Below are positions 24,941 through 33,471 of a stretch of DNA of 64,000 nt, in pieces. Each line of letters begins with the position of its first letter. Positions within the stretch are counted from its first letter, which is position 1. Source of the DNA: Pseudomonas sp. LBUM920. Its GTDB lineage: Bacteria > Pseudomonadota > Gammaproteobacteria > Pseudomonadales > Pseudomonadaceae. The DNA is taken from contig NZ_CP027762.1 of NCBI RefSeq assembly GCF_003852315.1, forward strand, positions 3,453,501-3,517,500, given 5' to 3'. The position numbers and the translations under genes are program-made. Under the pieces are notes generated by a model. It was not told the origin of the DNA. It searched no databases and was given only the letters and a program-made list of their open reading frames with translations.

Positions 24941-25324
24941 ATGTACAACTCGCAACTGCCCACGGACGGACATTCACCGGCCGCCGACGCCAATTACGGC
25001 AGCGGCGGCGCACACGCGTTCGGCAAAGCGCCCGAACAGCAAGGCAACCAGCGTATACGCCATTTGCTCAAGTGCTTCGGTTTGCGCACCAGCCTGATTC
25101 GGCTGAAGGTCATCGACGCCCTCCTCACCGCTGCCGACAACCAGCGCACCCTCGGGGTGCGCGGCGTGCACAGCCATTTGCTGGAGCTGGGCATTCCGTT
25201 GTCGTTTCTCAGCGTGCGTGAGGTGCTCAAGCGCCTGTGCAGCGAGGGCGTGATCACCCTCAATGCCGATAAAAGCTACAGCCTCCATGAAGAGGCTGCC
25301 AAAGTGCTCGATAGTCGCGCCTGA
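24941..25324 (+). CDS. Fur-like iron/zinc uptake regulatory protein (PA2384-like)
   Basis: The 127-residue protein starts six bases after AAGGAGT. After a polar N-terminal tail (1-35), a winged helix resembling the Fur DNA-binding domain spans about 40 to 115 (RTSLIRLKVIDALLTAADNQRTLGVRGVHSHLLELGIPLSFLSVREVLKRLCSEGVI). The metal-binding/dimerisation domain of Fur is absent. In P. aeruginosa the gene next to pvdQ, PA2384, is a Fur-like regulator tied to iron response, so synteny supports the call. Confidence 0.82.
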   Translation: MYNSQLPTDGHSPAADANYGSGGAHAFGKAPEQQGNQRIRHLLKCFGLRTSLIRLKVIDALLTAADNQRTLGVRGVHSHLLELGIPLSFLSVREVLKRLCSEGVITLNADKSYSLHEEAAKVLDSRA

Positions 25325-25333
25325 CTGACGCGA

Positions 25334-25528
25334 TCAGAAGTTGGGCTTGACCTTGCGGCGCATGATGCCGTTGATCACTACCACGGTCACCGCCACGGCA
25401 ATGGCGATGTACTGGAACGTTTTTTCGCTGATGACCCCAGTGTTCTGCAGGTAGGACAGGCCGAACATCGTCCCCAGCACCACAAGGGAAATCAGAATCG
25501 AATATTTCAAACGTTGCTTTTGGGTCAT
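25334..25528 (-). CDS. Small two-span membrane protein
   Basis: Starting at the ATG at 25528 after AGGAAC, this 64-residue protein has two hydrophobic spans (about 8-27 and 38-56) and basic ends (MTQKQRLK and RRKVKPNF). I know no function. It is convergent with the Fur-like gene, nine bases away. Confidence 0.7.
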   Translation of the reverse strand: MTQKQRLKYSILISLVVLGTMFGLSYLQNTGVISEKTFQYIAIAVAVTVVVINGIMRRKVKPNF

Positions 25529-25701
25529 GACGGGGTTCCTGAACCTGATAAATGTATCCACTTTGTATCGCCGAACATGCCAAGCACATACCCAGTGACG
25601 GGGATGGATGAGGGTCGGCAGGGTCGTATGTTACAGGCGATGAAAAAGTTTGGCTTGTCCCACGCCTGATTGACCTTGTGAGCACCCTAGAGGATTTTCA
25701 A

Positions 25702-25839
25702 ATGTTACGTCGAATCACACTGCTGATTCCATTGCTGATCATGCTGAGCATGAGCGGCTGCTTCTTTTTCCCACACGGCGGCGGTGGCGGCTGGCACGAT
25801 CATCGCTACGACGGCGGCCCAGGCTACGAGCACCGCTGA
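25702..25839 (+). CDS. Small Gly/His-rich lipoprotein
   Basis: This 45-residue protein has GAGG nine bases before the ATG. The signal peptide MLRRITLLIPLLIMLSMSGC ends in a lipobox with Cys20. The mature part is only about 26 residues, rich in Gly, His and Tyr (HGGGGGWHDHRYDGG), and could bind metal. Such short lipoproteins are common in Pseudomonas; the function is unknown. Confidence 0.72.
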   Translation: MLRRITLLIPLLIMLSMSGCFFFPHGGGGGWHDHRYDGGPGYEHR

Positions 25840-25880
25840 TCGCGCCTGCGCCCCGCTTTCCAGGCCGGAAACCGGGGCGC

Positions 25881-26642
25881 TCAGCCAGCATGCACCCAGC
25901 GCTGATGCAACCAACGCGCAAACGCATCCAGGGCAAAGCCCAACAGCCCGATCAGCAGCACCATGGCCATCAGTTCCGAATAGGCCAGACGGTCCCGAGT
26001 GTCGAGGATGTAGTAGCCCAGCCCCGCACTGACCCCAAGCATTTCGCACGGCACCAGTACGATCCACAAGATACCGATGGCCAGGCGCACGCCGGTCAGC
26101 ACATGCCCCACCACGCCGGGGATGATCACCCGCCGCAAGGTTTCCCAGCGTGTAGCGCTCAAACTCTTACTCAACTGCAGCCAACGCGGGTCCAGCTGAC
26201 GCACGCCGGCAGCGGTGTTGAGCATGATCGGCCACACAGCCGCAAAGGCCAGCAGGAAATAGATCGGCTGGTCGCCTACGCCCATCAACATCACCACGAT
26301 CGGCATCCACGACAGCGGCGAAATCATCCGCAGAAACTGGAAAGCCGGCGTGGTGGCCGCCTCCAGGTTGCGCGAACTGCCCACCAGCAGGCCCAGTGGC
26401 ACGCCTACCCACAACGCCAGAAACAGCCCGACGAAAATGCGTTTCAGGCTGACCGCTATGTGCAGGTACAGCTCGCTGCGCCCGAGCAGTTCCCACAAGC
26501 TACTGAAGGTCGCCGCCACTGAAAACCGCGCCGACAAACCGTCGGCGTCGCCGAATACCTTGACGCCCAGCCACCACAAAAACAGCAAGCCTGCCAAGCC
26601 ACTCAGCCCCAGCAACCAGCCCGGGATTCTGCCTTTATTCAA
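25881..26642 (-). CDS. ABC transporter permease (SsuC/TauC type)
   Basis: The 253-residue inner membrane protein has about six spans and the permease EAA-like loop (PIMLNTAAGVRQLDPRWLQLSKSLSATRWETLRRVIIPGVVGHVLTG, about 145-188) typical of nitrate/sulfonate/taurine importers. It overlaps the binding-protein gene by four bases and is the last gene of a five-gene leftward operon. The substrate is unknown. Confidence 0.88.
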   Translation of the reverse strand: MNKGRIPGWLLGLSGLAGLLFLWWLGVKVFGDADGLSARFSVAATFSSLWELLGRSELYLHIAVSLKRIFVGLFLALWVGVPLGLLVGSSRNLEAATTPAFQFLRMISPLSWMPIVVMLMGVGDQPIYFLLAFAAVWPIMLNTAAGVRQLDPRWLQLSKSLSATRWETLRRVIIPGVVGHVLTGVRLAIGILWIVLVPCEMLGVSAGLGYYILDTRDRLAYSELMAMVLLIGLLGFALDAFARWLHQRWVHAG

Positions 26643-27838
26643 GCGCCAATCTCCTCGTGCCGTTCGTACCCATCCGGCAAACCGAAGGTTTTCATGCCGC
26701 CCACCGACTCGATGGCGTTACGCACAAAACGGTCGTCGACCAAGTCTTTGGCAACGAACGCCGGATCGAGGTCGGCGAGGAATTTCTTGTCGCCTTCAAT
26801 CAGCGTGTCCTTCAAGCGCCGCACCAGTTCCTCGGTGTAGCTGGGGAATGGGTAAGGCTGGAAGTCGATGCGGTGTTCATCCCAATTGGCATGCTGGATC
26901 GCCCCGTCGGCCAGGTAGGCAGCACGGTCGGCGGCAGCGGGTGCGAGGACTTTGCTCAAGACCGGCTCGGCGTGTGGCGTGTAGCGGTTCGGGCCGTCTT
27001 TGGACAGCAGCTTCACCGCCTCTTCACGGTTGTCACGCGTCCAGACCTGAGCCTTGACGATCGCATTCACGACCTTTTGCGACCATTCGGGGCGGTTGGT
27101 CAGATCATGCTCGTGCATGAACACCACGCAGCACGCATGGTTGCGCCACACATCGCCGGTAAAGCGCTGCACCCGGCCGACCTTGAGGTTTTCTGCCAGG
27201 GCGTTGAACGGCTCGGCGACGATATAGCCGTCGATGCGCTTGCTGGCCAGGGCCGGCGGCATGTCGGAAGGCGGCAACACGATGAGGTTGACCTCGTTGG
27301 CGGCAATCGCACTGCCGGCAGCACGCGCCACGGGGGTCAGGCCGTTATCACGGAACAACTGCTGCACGACCACGTTGTGGATCGAGTACCAGAACGGAAT
27401 CGCCACCGACTTGCCGCCCAGTTGCTTGACGTCGGTGATGCCCGGCGACACCGTCAGGCCGGAACCGCCGACGTGGTTCCAGGCCACAACCTTGGCAGGC
27501 ACCTTGCTGCCATAGCGCGCCCACACCGTCATCGGCGACAACAGGTGAATCACGTTGACCTGTCCCGAAATGAACGCCTCGATCACCTGGGCCCAACTGC
27601 GCAGCAGCACCGGGCGCTCGGCCTTGATGCCTTCGGCTTCGAACAGGCCGTTGTTGTGTGCGACCAGCAGCGGCGTGGCGTCGGTGATCGGCAAATAACC
27701 GATGCGCACCGGCGCGTCCGGTTCGCTGGCGGCGCGCGCCTGCAAACTGCTCAGCAGCGGCATGGCACCGGCGGCACTGAGCACCGCCGAAAGTTTGAGA
27801 AAGTCACGGCGCGAGTGAGTGAGGTCATCCAGACACAT
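26639..27838 (-). CDS. Tat-exported ABC substrate-binding protein (NrtA/SsuA-like)
   Basis: I start at the ATG at 27838, seven bases after GGAG, giving 399 residues. A twin-arginine signal (HSRRDFLKLSA) followed by a hydrophobic stretch ending ASA predicts Tat export. The mature protein has the NMT1/SsuA fold pattern (VRIGYLPITDATPLLVAHNNGLFEAEGI). Tat export suggests folding, or cofactor binding, before transport. It works with the flanking ATPase and permease. Confidence 0.88.
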   Translation of the reverse strand: MCLDDLTHSRRDFLKLSAVLSAAGAMPLLSSLQARAASEPDAPVRIGYLPITDATPLLVAHNNGLFEAEGIKAERPVLLRSWAQVIEAFISGQVNVIHLLSPMTVWARYGSKVPAKVVAWNHVGGSGLTVSPGITDVKQLGGKSVAIPFWYSIHNVVVQQLFRDNGLTPVARAAGSAIAANEVNLIVLPPSDMPPALASKRIDGYIVAEPFNALAENLKVGRVQRFTGDVWRNHACCVVFMHEHDLTNRPEWSQKVVNAIVKAQVWTRDNREEAVKLLSKDGPNRYTPHAEPVLSKVLAPAAADRAAYLADGAIQHANWDEHRIDFQPYPFPSYTEELVRRLKDTLIEGDKKFLADLDPAFVAKDLVDDRFVRNAIESVGGMKTFGLPDGYERHEEIGA

Positions 27839-28628
27839 GGTTGGGCTCCAGCAGTTCAAGGGGGTTGGGTTGAGGGCGGCTCGCCTGCCGTAAGGTTTTC
27901 AGAATGTCGATACGCAGCGCGCCGATGGCCTCGACCTGTTCTTCACGCGGCTGTGGCAGGTCAATGTGCCACTCGCCCAACGTCCGCGCTGGGCGGTTGC
28001 CCAGTAGCAGGATGCGGTCGGACAGCAGCAGCGCCTCGTCGATGTCGTGGGTGATCAGCACCGCCGCCGAACCTTGCTCGCGGTTGACCTTGAGCAACAG
28101 GTGTTGCATGTCGGCGCGAGTGACTTCATCCAACGCGCCGAACGGCTCATCCAGCAACAGCACCTGTGGCTGGCGTGCCAGACAGCGGGCCAATGCGGTG
28201 CGCTGGGCCATGCCGCCGGACAATTGCGCCGGAAACTGTTGGCGGGCATGTTCCAGCCCGACCGCCGCAATGGCGTGATCAACGCGACGGCACCGCTCCT
28301 CGGTGCTCAAGTGCGGCTGGCGGGCGAAATCCAGGCCAAATGCGACGTTCTTTTCCAGGCTCAGCCAGGGCAACAGGCTGGGGTCCTGGAATGCCACTGC
28401 AACGCGTGGATGCGGGCCATTCAAGGGCTCGCCCAGCACGCGCACGCTACCGCCCTGGGGCGCTTGCAAACCGGCAAGCACACGCAACAGGCTGGATTTG
28501 CCGACGCCGCTGGGGCCCAGGATCGATACCACTTCGCCCGGTTGCAGCTGCAAATCAAACCCATGCAACACGGGGCCGCTGGCATACCCAAGGCAAATGC
28601 CCTGGGCCGTCAATACCGCCTGGTTCAT
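27825..28628 (-). CDS. ABC transporter ATPase (SsuB/TauB type)
   Basis: The 267-residue ATPase has Walker A GPSGVGKSS near 39-47, the signature LSGGMAQR near 140-147 and Walker B VLLLDEPFGALDE near 158-170. It is of the nitrate/sulfonate family and energises the adjacent permease. Its start overlaps the stop of the acyl-CoA dehydrogenase-like gene by four bases. Confidence 0.92.
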   Translation of the reverse strand: MNQAVLTAQGICLGYASGPVLHGFDLQLQPGEVVSILGPSGVGKSSLLRVLAGLQAPQGGSVRVLGEPLNGPHPRVAVAFQDPSLLPWLSLEKNVAFGLDFARQPHLSTEERCRRVDHAIAAVGLEHARQQFPAQLSGGMAQRTALARCLARQPQVLLLDEPFGALDEVTRADMQHLLLKVNREQGSAAVLITHDIDEALLLSDRILLLGNRPARTLGEWHIDLPQPREEQVEAIGALRIDILKTLRQASRPQPNPLELLEPNHVSG

Positions 28629-29686
28629 AGATTGGCCTGGCGATGCAACTCGGTGCGCAACTGCACCAGGCTTGGCGTCACGATCGGCACAAAGGCCGAT
28701 TCACGCCAACGCCGTGCAAAACCGCTGCCGTGGGCGGTGAGGTAGGCCTTGCCGCCGCTGGCTTGCAGTTCAAGCTGCACGGCACTGGCGGCAGTTTCGG
28801 CGAGGGCAATCCGCAGCTTGAACAGCGGCACTGGCTCGGCCGCAAAGCGCCCGGCGAGCAGGCCCTTTTTCAGGTCGTTGACCAAGTGATCCAGGGTCAC
28901 CCGCAGCGCTTCCAACTCATCGCGCAACACTGTACGACTCGACCCCAGGTGGTTGGCCACCTCCGCCAGCGAACGACGGGCCAGGCCAATGGACATGCCG
29001 CATTGCAAGCCCAGAAACGCCGGGCGTACCGCCGGCAGGAACTTGCGCGCATCTTCATGCAACAACCACTCACGGCTCAGCTCGACGCCTTCGAGGCCCA
29101 ACGCGGCGGTGTTGCTCGACTGCAACCCCATCAGTTCGAGGTCGCGCGAGCGTTGCAAGCCGGCAACCGAATCGGGAATCGCCAGGATAAACGGCGCACC
29201 GCCCGCGGCATGCTCGATAGCGGCCGCCGCGACAAAGCCGTTCTTGCGTAAATTGGTCACCCAGTGCAGGCGGCCGTTGAGCGTCCAGCCGTCTTCGGTC
29301 GGCTCGGCGCTGATTTGCAGGGTCTCGATGCCCGACAAAAACTTCATTGCATTCGACAGGCCAGTCGCCCCGGCCAGCTTGCCGCTGAGCAAGTCCGGCA
29401 ACAGGTGCTCGCGCAGCCGCTCATTGGGGCTTTGCAGCAAGTATTCGATAAAGGAGCGCTGGCCCCAGCAGACAAATGCCGCCGCCAGGGAATGGCTGGC
29501 GACATTGGCGATGGCGTCAACCGCGGCGGTGACGTCGCCGCCCAGGCCACCCAGCGCTTTGGGCACGCCGATACGTAAGACATTGGACTCTGCCAGCCTT
29601 GGCAGCACTTCCTGTGGATCGCAACTGCCCACATCCAGGGCCTGCGCTTGAACATCGAGCCAACGGCTCAAGATTGGGTCAAGCAT
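28625..29686 (-). CDS. Acyl-CoA dehydrogenase-like flavoprotein
   Basis: The 353-residue protein has the all-helical N-terminal domain (LRIGVPKALGGLGGDVTAAVDAIANVASHSLAAAFVCWGQRS), a central beta domain (LQISAEPTEDGWTLNGRLHWVTN near 124-146) and a C-terminal helical bundle. It resembles the DszC/SfnB branch more than beta-oxidation enzymes. In an operon with an uptake system it may oxidise or desulfonate the imported compound. That role is inference. Confidence 0.8.
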   Translation of the reverse strand: MLDPILSRWLDVQAQALDVGSCDPQEVLPRLAESNVLRIGVPKALGGLGGDVTAAVDAIANVASHSLAAAFVCWGQRSFIEYLLQSPNERLREHLLPDLLSGKLAGATGLSNAMKFLSGIETLQISAEPTEDGWTLNGRLHWVTNLRKNGFVAAAAIEHAAGGAPFILAIPDSVAGLQRSRDLELMGLQSSNTAALGLEGVELSREWLLHEDARKFLPAVRPAFLGLQCGMSIGLARRSLAEVANHLGSSRTVLRDELEALRVTLDHLVNDLKKGLLAGRFAAEPVPLFKLRIALAETAASAVQLELQASGGKAYLTAHGSGFARRWRESAFVPIVTPSLVQLRTELHRQANL

Positions 29687-29737
29687 TCATGTTTCTCCTT
29701 GTTACAGCAGGTGGACCATCGCCGACGCATGCGCGCT

Positions 29738-30298
29738 TCAGCTTGCCGGTTTTTCCCAACGGTATTGCGCCAGCTCCGGGTTCAGCGGTGTACGGGCAAA
29801 CACGTTAGCGAAGTTGCACAGGGTTGCCAGGCTCACGCCCAAAATAACTTCCAGGGCCTGGCCTTCGGAATAACCGGCAGCACGGAACGCCTGGAAGCCT
29901 GCATCGCTGACATCACCGCGCGTGGCGATCACTTCGCGCGTAAAGGCGGCGAGTGTCTCATAGCGGGCATTGGGCAGTTCGCCGCGCTGGCGCAGCGCAT
30001 CAATCACGTCTTCAGGCAGCTTGGCCTTGTTGCGCGCCACGGCGGTGTGGCCGGCAACGCAAAAATCACAGCCGTGGGTGGTGGCGGCAATCAGCTGCAC
30101 CACTTCGCGGTCGGCCAGGCTCAATTCTGCCTTGGCGTTGAGGCCCGAAACCGTGATGTAGGTTTCCAGCGCAGCCGGTGCATTGGCCAATACGGCGAGC
30201 AGATTAGGGATGAAACCCGAGGCCTTCAGGGCGTTTTCGAGGAAGGGTTTGGCGGCTTCCGGCGCGGTTTCGGGGGTGAGCAACGGTACACGGGACAT
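29738..30298 (-). CDS. AhpD/carboxymuconolactone decarboxylase-like protein
   Basis: The 186-residue protein has the AhpD-type redox motif Cys77-x2-Cys80 with His84 (GCDFCVAGHT). Such proteins reduce peroxides with a dehydrogenase partner or decarboxylate lactones. It is the first gene of the leftward ABC operon, facing the AraC-type gene. It may detoxify peroxide made by the flavoprotein encoded next; this is inference. Confidence 0.85.
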   Translation of the reverse strand: MSRVPLLTPETAPEAAKPFLENALKASGFIPNLLAVLANAPAALETYITVSGLNAKAELSLADREVVQLIAATTHGCDFCVAGHTAVARNKAKLPEDVIDALRQRGELPNARYETLAAFTREVIATRGDVSDAGFQAFRAAGYSEGQALEVILGVSLATLCNFANVFARTPLNPELAQYRWEKPAS

Positions 30299-30400
30299 GG
30301 AGTGGTCTCCTGATGGATTCGTGTATCCAGTCTGTTGGTTATAAAAAATCGCCTCAATAGGCTAAAGTAGCGATTACTTGCTCTTGAGTCTTTCCGTTAG

Positions 30401-31306
30401 ATGAATTCGTCCAGTGCACTTGTCGATTGGTTATTAAACAGCCTCGAACTCAACACCAGTCTGTTCCATGTCGGCCGCTATTGCGGTGACTGGCATGCGA
30501 GCACGCAAGGGCTGGCAAGGGCGAGCTTTCACCTGATCGTTCAGGGCCAATGCTGGCTGCATATCGACGGCGAATCCACCCCTCTGCAGCTGAACAATGG
30601 CGACGCGGTGTTTCTGTTGCGCGATTTGGCCTATCGCCTGTCCGGCGAGGCCACGGCCGCCGGCGCGCAGGAGTGCCCGCGCCGGCCAATGCTGCCGCTG
30701 GACAGCCTGGCCAGCGATGGCGTGGGCCTGGTCTGCGGGTTCTTTCACTTTCATTCGGGCTTGTCGGCCATGATCGTCGACACCCTGCCCGCCTGGATCA
30801 TCCTGCGTGCCGGCGACCCGTCCCTAATCGCCGCACGCAACCTGTTCGAACTGATCCTGCAAGAATGCGAGCGCACACCGGCGCCCTCTTCGGCCTTGCT
30901 GGAACGTCTTTGCCACCTGCTGTTTCTGTACGTGCTGCGTCAACAGGTCATCGATAACCCCGAATTGGGCGGCCTTGCCGCACTGGGCCGGCAACCGGCG
31001 TTCGCCAACCTGCTGGAACAGTTGATCGCGCACCCCGCTGATGCCTGGACGCTGGAAAGCATGGCCGCCTGCACCGGGCTATCGCGTTCGGCGTTTTTCA
31101 AGCGCTTCAACGAGTTGTGCGGGCAGTCGCCGGGGCAAGTGCTGTTGATGATGCGCATGCGCCACGCTTGCCAACTGTTCAAGCAAGACCAGACCGTGGC
31201 GGATGTGGCGCTGGCCGTGGGTTATCAATCGGTGGCGGCGTTTACCCGAGCGTTTTACAAGGTCACCGGGCAGCAACCCGGCGCCTATCGCAAGGCTCAA
31301 GCCTGA
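30401..31306 (+). CDS. AraC-family regulator with cupin sensor domain
   Basis: The 301-residue protein has an N-terminal cupin-like sensing domain (about 15-130, GQCWLHIDGESTPLQLNNGDAVFLLRDLAYRLSG) and two C-terminal helix-turn-helix motifs (about 205-298, TLESMAACTGLSRSAFFKRF and TVADVALAVGYQSVAAFTRAF). It is divergent from the ABC operon and likely its regulator. Its 3' end overlaps the convergent LysR gene by ten bases. Confidence 0.9.
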   Translation: MNSSSALVDWLLNSLELNTSLFHVGRYCGDWHASTQGLARASFHLIVQGQCWLHIDGESTPLQLNNGDAVFLLRDLAYRLSGEATAAGAQECPRRPMLPLDSLASDGVGLVCGFFHFHSGLSAMIVDTLPAWIILRAGDPSLIAARNLFELILQECERTPAPSSALLERLCHLLFLYVLRQQVIDNPELGGLAALGRQPAFANLLEQLIAHPADAWTLESMAACTGLSRSAFFKRFNELCGQSPGQVLLMMRMRHACQLFKQDQTVADVALAVGYQSVAAFTRAFYKVTGQQPGAYRKAQA

Positions 31307-32232
31307 CGTTGCAACCCATTGCCCGGCCGCGCGCACAGCTCCACCAGCCAATCGACCAATACCCGCACCCGGGGTGACAGCTGGCGGTGCGGCGGGTACA
31401 GCGCCGTCAGCGCTAATCGCGGCGGCTTGATCGCCCCCAGCACCTCCACCAGGCTGCCGGCCTGCAGTTGCTGCATGACGTGGTAATAAGGCGTTTGCAC
31501 CAGGCCATAGCCCGCTTCGCAGGCGGCGAGGTAACCATCGGCACTGTTGACGGCAACCTGCTTGGGCAGGTCCACCAGGCGCAGCGCCTGCCCTACTTGA
31601 AACTCCAGGCCATAGCGCTTGCCACTGCTGCTGGAGAAGTATTCCACGACCTGGTGGCCGGCCAGCGCTTCAAGGTTGGCGGGCACGCCGAAACGCTGCA
31701 GGTACGCGGGGCTGGCACAGGTCACCTGATCCATCATTGCCAGCGGACGCGCCACCAGCGAGTCGTCCAGCGCCAGGCCACCGCGCAGCACGCAGTCCAC
31801 ACCCTCGCGAATCAGGTCGACCGGGCGGTCGTTGAGGCCGATTTCCAGGTCGATGTTCGGGTAGCGAGCGGAAAATTCCGGCAGCGCGGGTATGACCAGA
31901 AATCGGCCGATGCCCGAGGGCATATCGACGCGTAATGTGCCACGCGGGCTGCCTCGGGTAGCGAACACCGCTTCGGTCTCTTCAAGGTCTGCCAGCAAGC
32001 TGACGCAGCGCTGGTAGTACGCGGCGCCATCCAGCGTCGGGCTGACTTGCCGGGTGGTGCGCTGCAGCAACTGCACGCCCAGGTGCGCTTCCAGTTGCTT
32101 GATCAGGATAGTGACCGAGGCGCGTGGCAGTTCCAGGCTGTCGGCGGCCTTGGCAAAGCCACCCAGTTCGACGATTCGGGTAAACACCCGCATGGCGTTA
32201 AATCGGTCCAAAGCCAGGCTCTCCCGTGGCAT
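31297..32232 (-). CDS. LysR-family transcriptional regulator
   Basis: The 311-residue protein has an N-terminal winged helix (about 9-65, FVKAADSLELPRASVTILIKQLEAHLGVQLLQRTTRQV-like) and a periplasmic-binding-like effector domain. It belongs to the large CrgA-like branch. It is divergent from the aldo/keto reductase gene 98 bases away, its probable target. Confidence 0.9.
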   Translation of the reverse strand: MPRESLALDRFNAMRVFTRIVELGGFAKAADSLELPRASVTILIKQLEAHLGVQLLQRTTRQVSPTLDGAAYYQRCVSLLADLEETEAVFATRGSPRGTLRVDMPSGIGRFLVIPALPEFSARYPNIDLEIGLNDRPVDLIREGVDCVLRGGLALDDSLVARPLAMMDQVTCASPAYLQRFGVPANLEALAGHQVVEYFSSSSGKRYGLEFQVGQALRLVDLPKQVAVNSADGYLAACEAGYGLVQTPYYHVMQQLQAGSLVEVLGAIKPPRLALTALYPPHRQLSPRVRVLVDWLVELCARPGNGLQRQA

Positions 32233-32330
32233 TGTTTAGAAAATCCTAATAGTGATAGCGGTTTTAGCCGCTTTATCCCTCAGTTGTCGAGGAGAACAAT
32301 GGGGCCTTTCCCTTCCAAGGAGTTCTCCCG

Positions 32331-33326
32331 ATGCATACTCGCCAACTCGGCAAAAACGGCCCTCACGTCTGCGCCATCGGCCTGGGCTGCATGGGCATGA
32401 CTGATTTCTACACCACCGGCACCGATACCCAGGAAGCGATTGCAACCTTGCACCGCGCCCTGGAGTTGGGCGTCACGTTGCTCGACACCGCCGACATGTA
32501 TGGCCCGCACACCAATGAGGCACTGATCGGCAAAGCCATCGCCGGCAAACGCGACCAAGTGTTTCTGGCGAGCAAATTCGGCTTTGTGCGTGACCCGGCC
32601 AACCCGTCGGCACGCGGTGTGAATGGCCGCCCCGAGTACATTCGCGAGGCCATTGACGGCACTTTGAAACGTCTGGGCATCGAAACGCTGGACCTGTATT
32701 ACCAGCACCGCGTTGATCCCGACGTGGCAATCGAAGAAAGCGTCGGCGCGATGGCCGAGCTGGTCAAGCAAGGCAAGGTGCGTTACCTGGGCCTGAGTGA
32801 AGCCTCCGCGGCCAGCCTGGAGCGCGCGCACAAGGTGCACCCGATCAGCGCCCTGCAAAGTGAATATTCGCTGTGGAGCCGCGACCAGGAAGACAACGGT
32901 TGCCTGGCCGCCTGCCAGCGCCTGGGCATCGCCTTTGTGCCTTACAGCCCGCTGGGGCGCGGGTTTCTCACCGGCGCGCTGAAAAGTCCGGAGGATTTCG
33001 CCGCCGACGACTACCGCCGCTCCAGCCCGCGCTTTCAAGGTGAGAACTTTGCCAAAAACCTGCTGCTGGTGGAGCAAGTGAAAGCGCTGGCTGCGCAAAA
33101 AGGCGTGACAGCCGGGCAATTGGCGCTGGCCTGGGTGCTGGCGCAGGGTGATTACCTGATCCCGATTCCGGGCACCAAGCAGCGCAAATACCTGGAAGAA
33201 AACGTGGCGGCCCTGGACATCAGCTTGAGCCCTGCCGAATTGGCGGCGCTGACGTCGATCTTTCCGGCGGGCGCTACCGCGGGTTTGCGCTACACCGAAG
33301 CGTCAATGGGCCTGGTGAATAAATAG
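32331..33326 (+). CDS. Aldo/keto reductase
   Basis: The 331-residue NADPH-dependent (beta/alpha)8 barrel carries the family catalytic set: Asp in LLDTADMYG (Tyr is the acid), Lys in VFLASKFG and His in YYQHRVDP. The SALQSEYSLWSRD and IPIPGTKQRKYLEEN segments are also typical. It should reduce small aldehydes or ketones. The regulator is probably the divergent LysR protein. Confidence 0.92.
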   Translation: MHTRQLGKNGPHVCAIGLGCMGMTDFYTTGTDTQEAIATLHRALELGVTLLDTADMYGPHTNEALIGKAIAGKRDQVFLASKFGFVRDPANPSARGVNGRPEYIREAIDGTLKRLGIETLDLYYQHRVDPDVAIEESVGAMAELVKQGKVRYLGLSEASAASLERAHKVHPISALQSEYSLWSRDQEDNGCLAACQRLGIAFVPYSPLGRGFLTGALKSPEDFAADDYRRSSPRFQGENFAKNLLLVEQVKALAAQKGVTAGQLALAWVLAQGDYLIPIPGTKQRKYLEENVAALDISLSPAELAALTSIFPAGATAGLRYTEASMGLVNK

Positions 33327-33471
33327 CCTGTGTGGTCAGGGCGTACCCACTGACGGTGCGCGCTGACTTTTCTTGCACGATGGTACCTCAAGCTCCTCCT
33401 TGCCAAGCCGATAGCCCGATGAAGCTCTAACACAGCCGCGTCGATAATAAACGCTTCGTAAGGACGACCTC

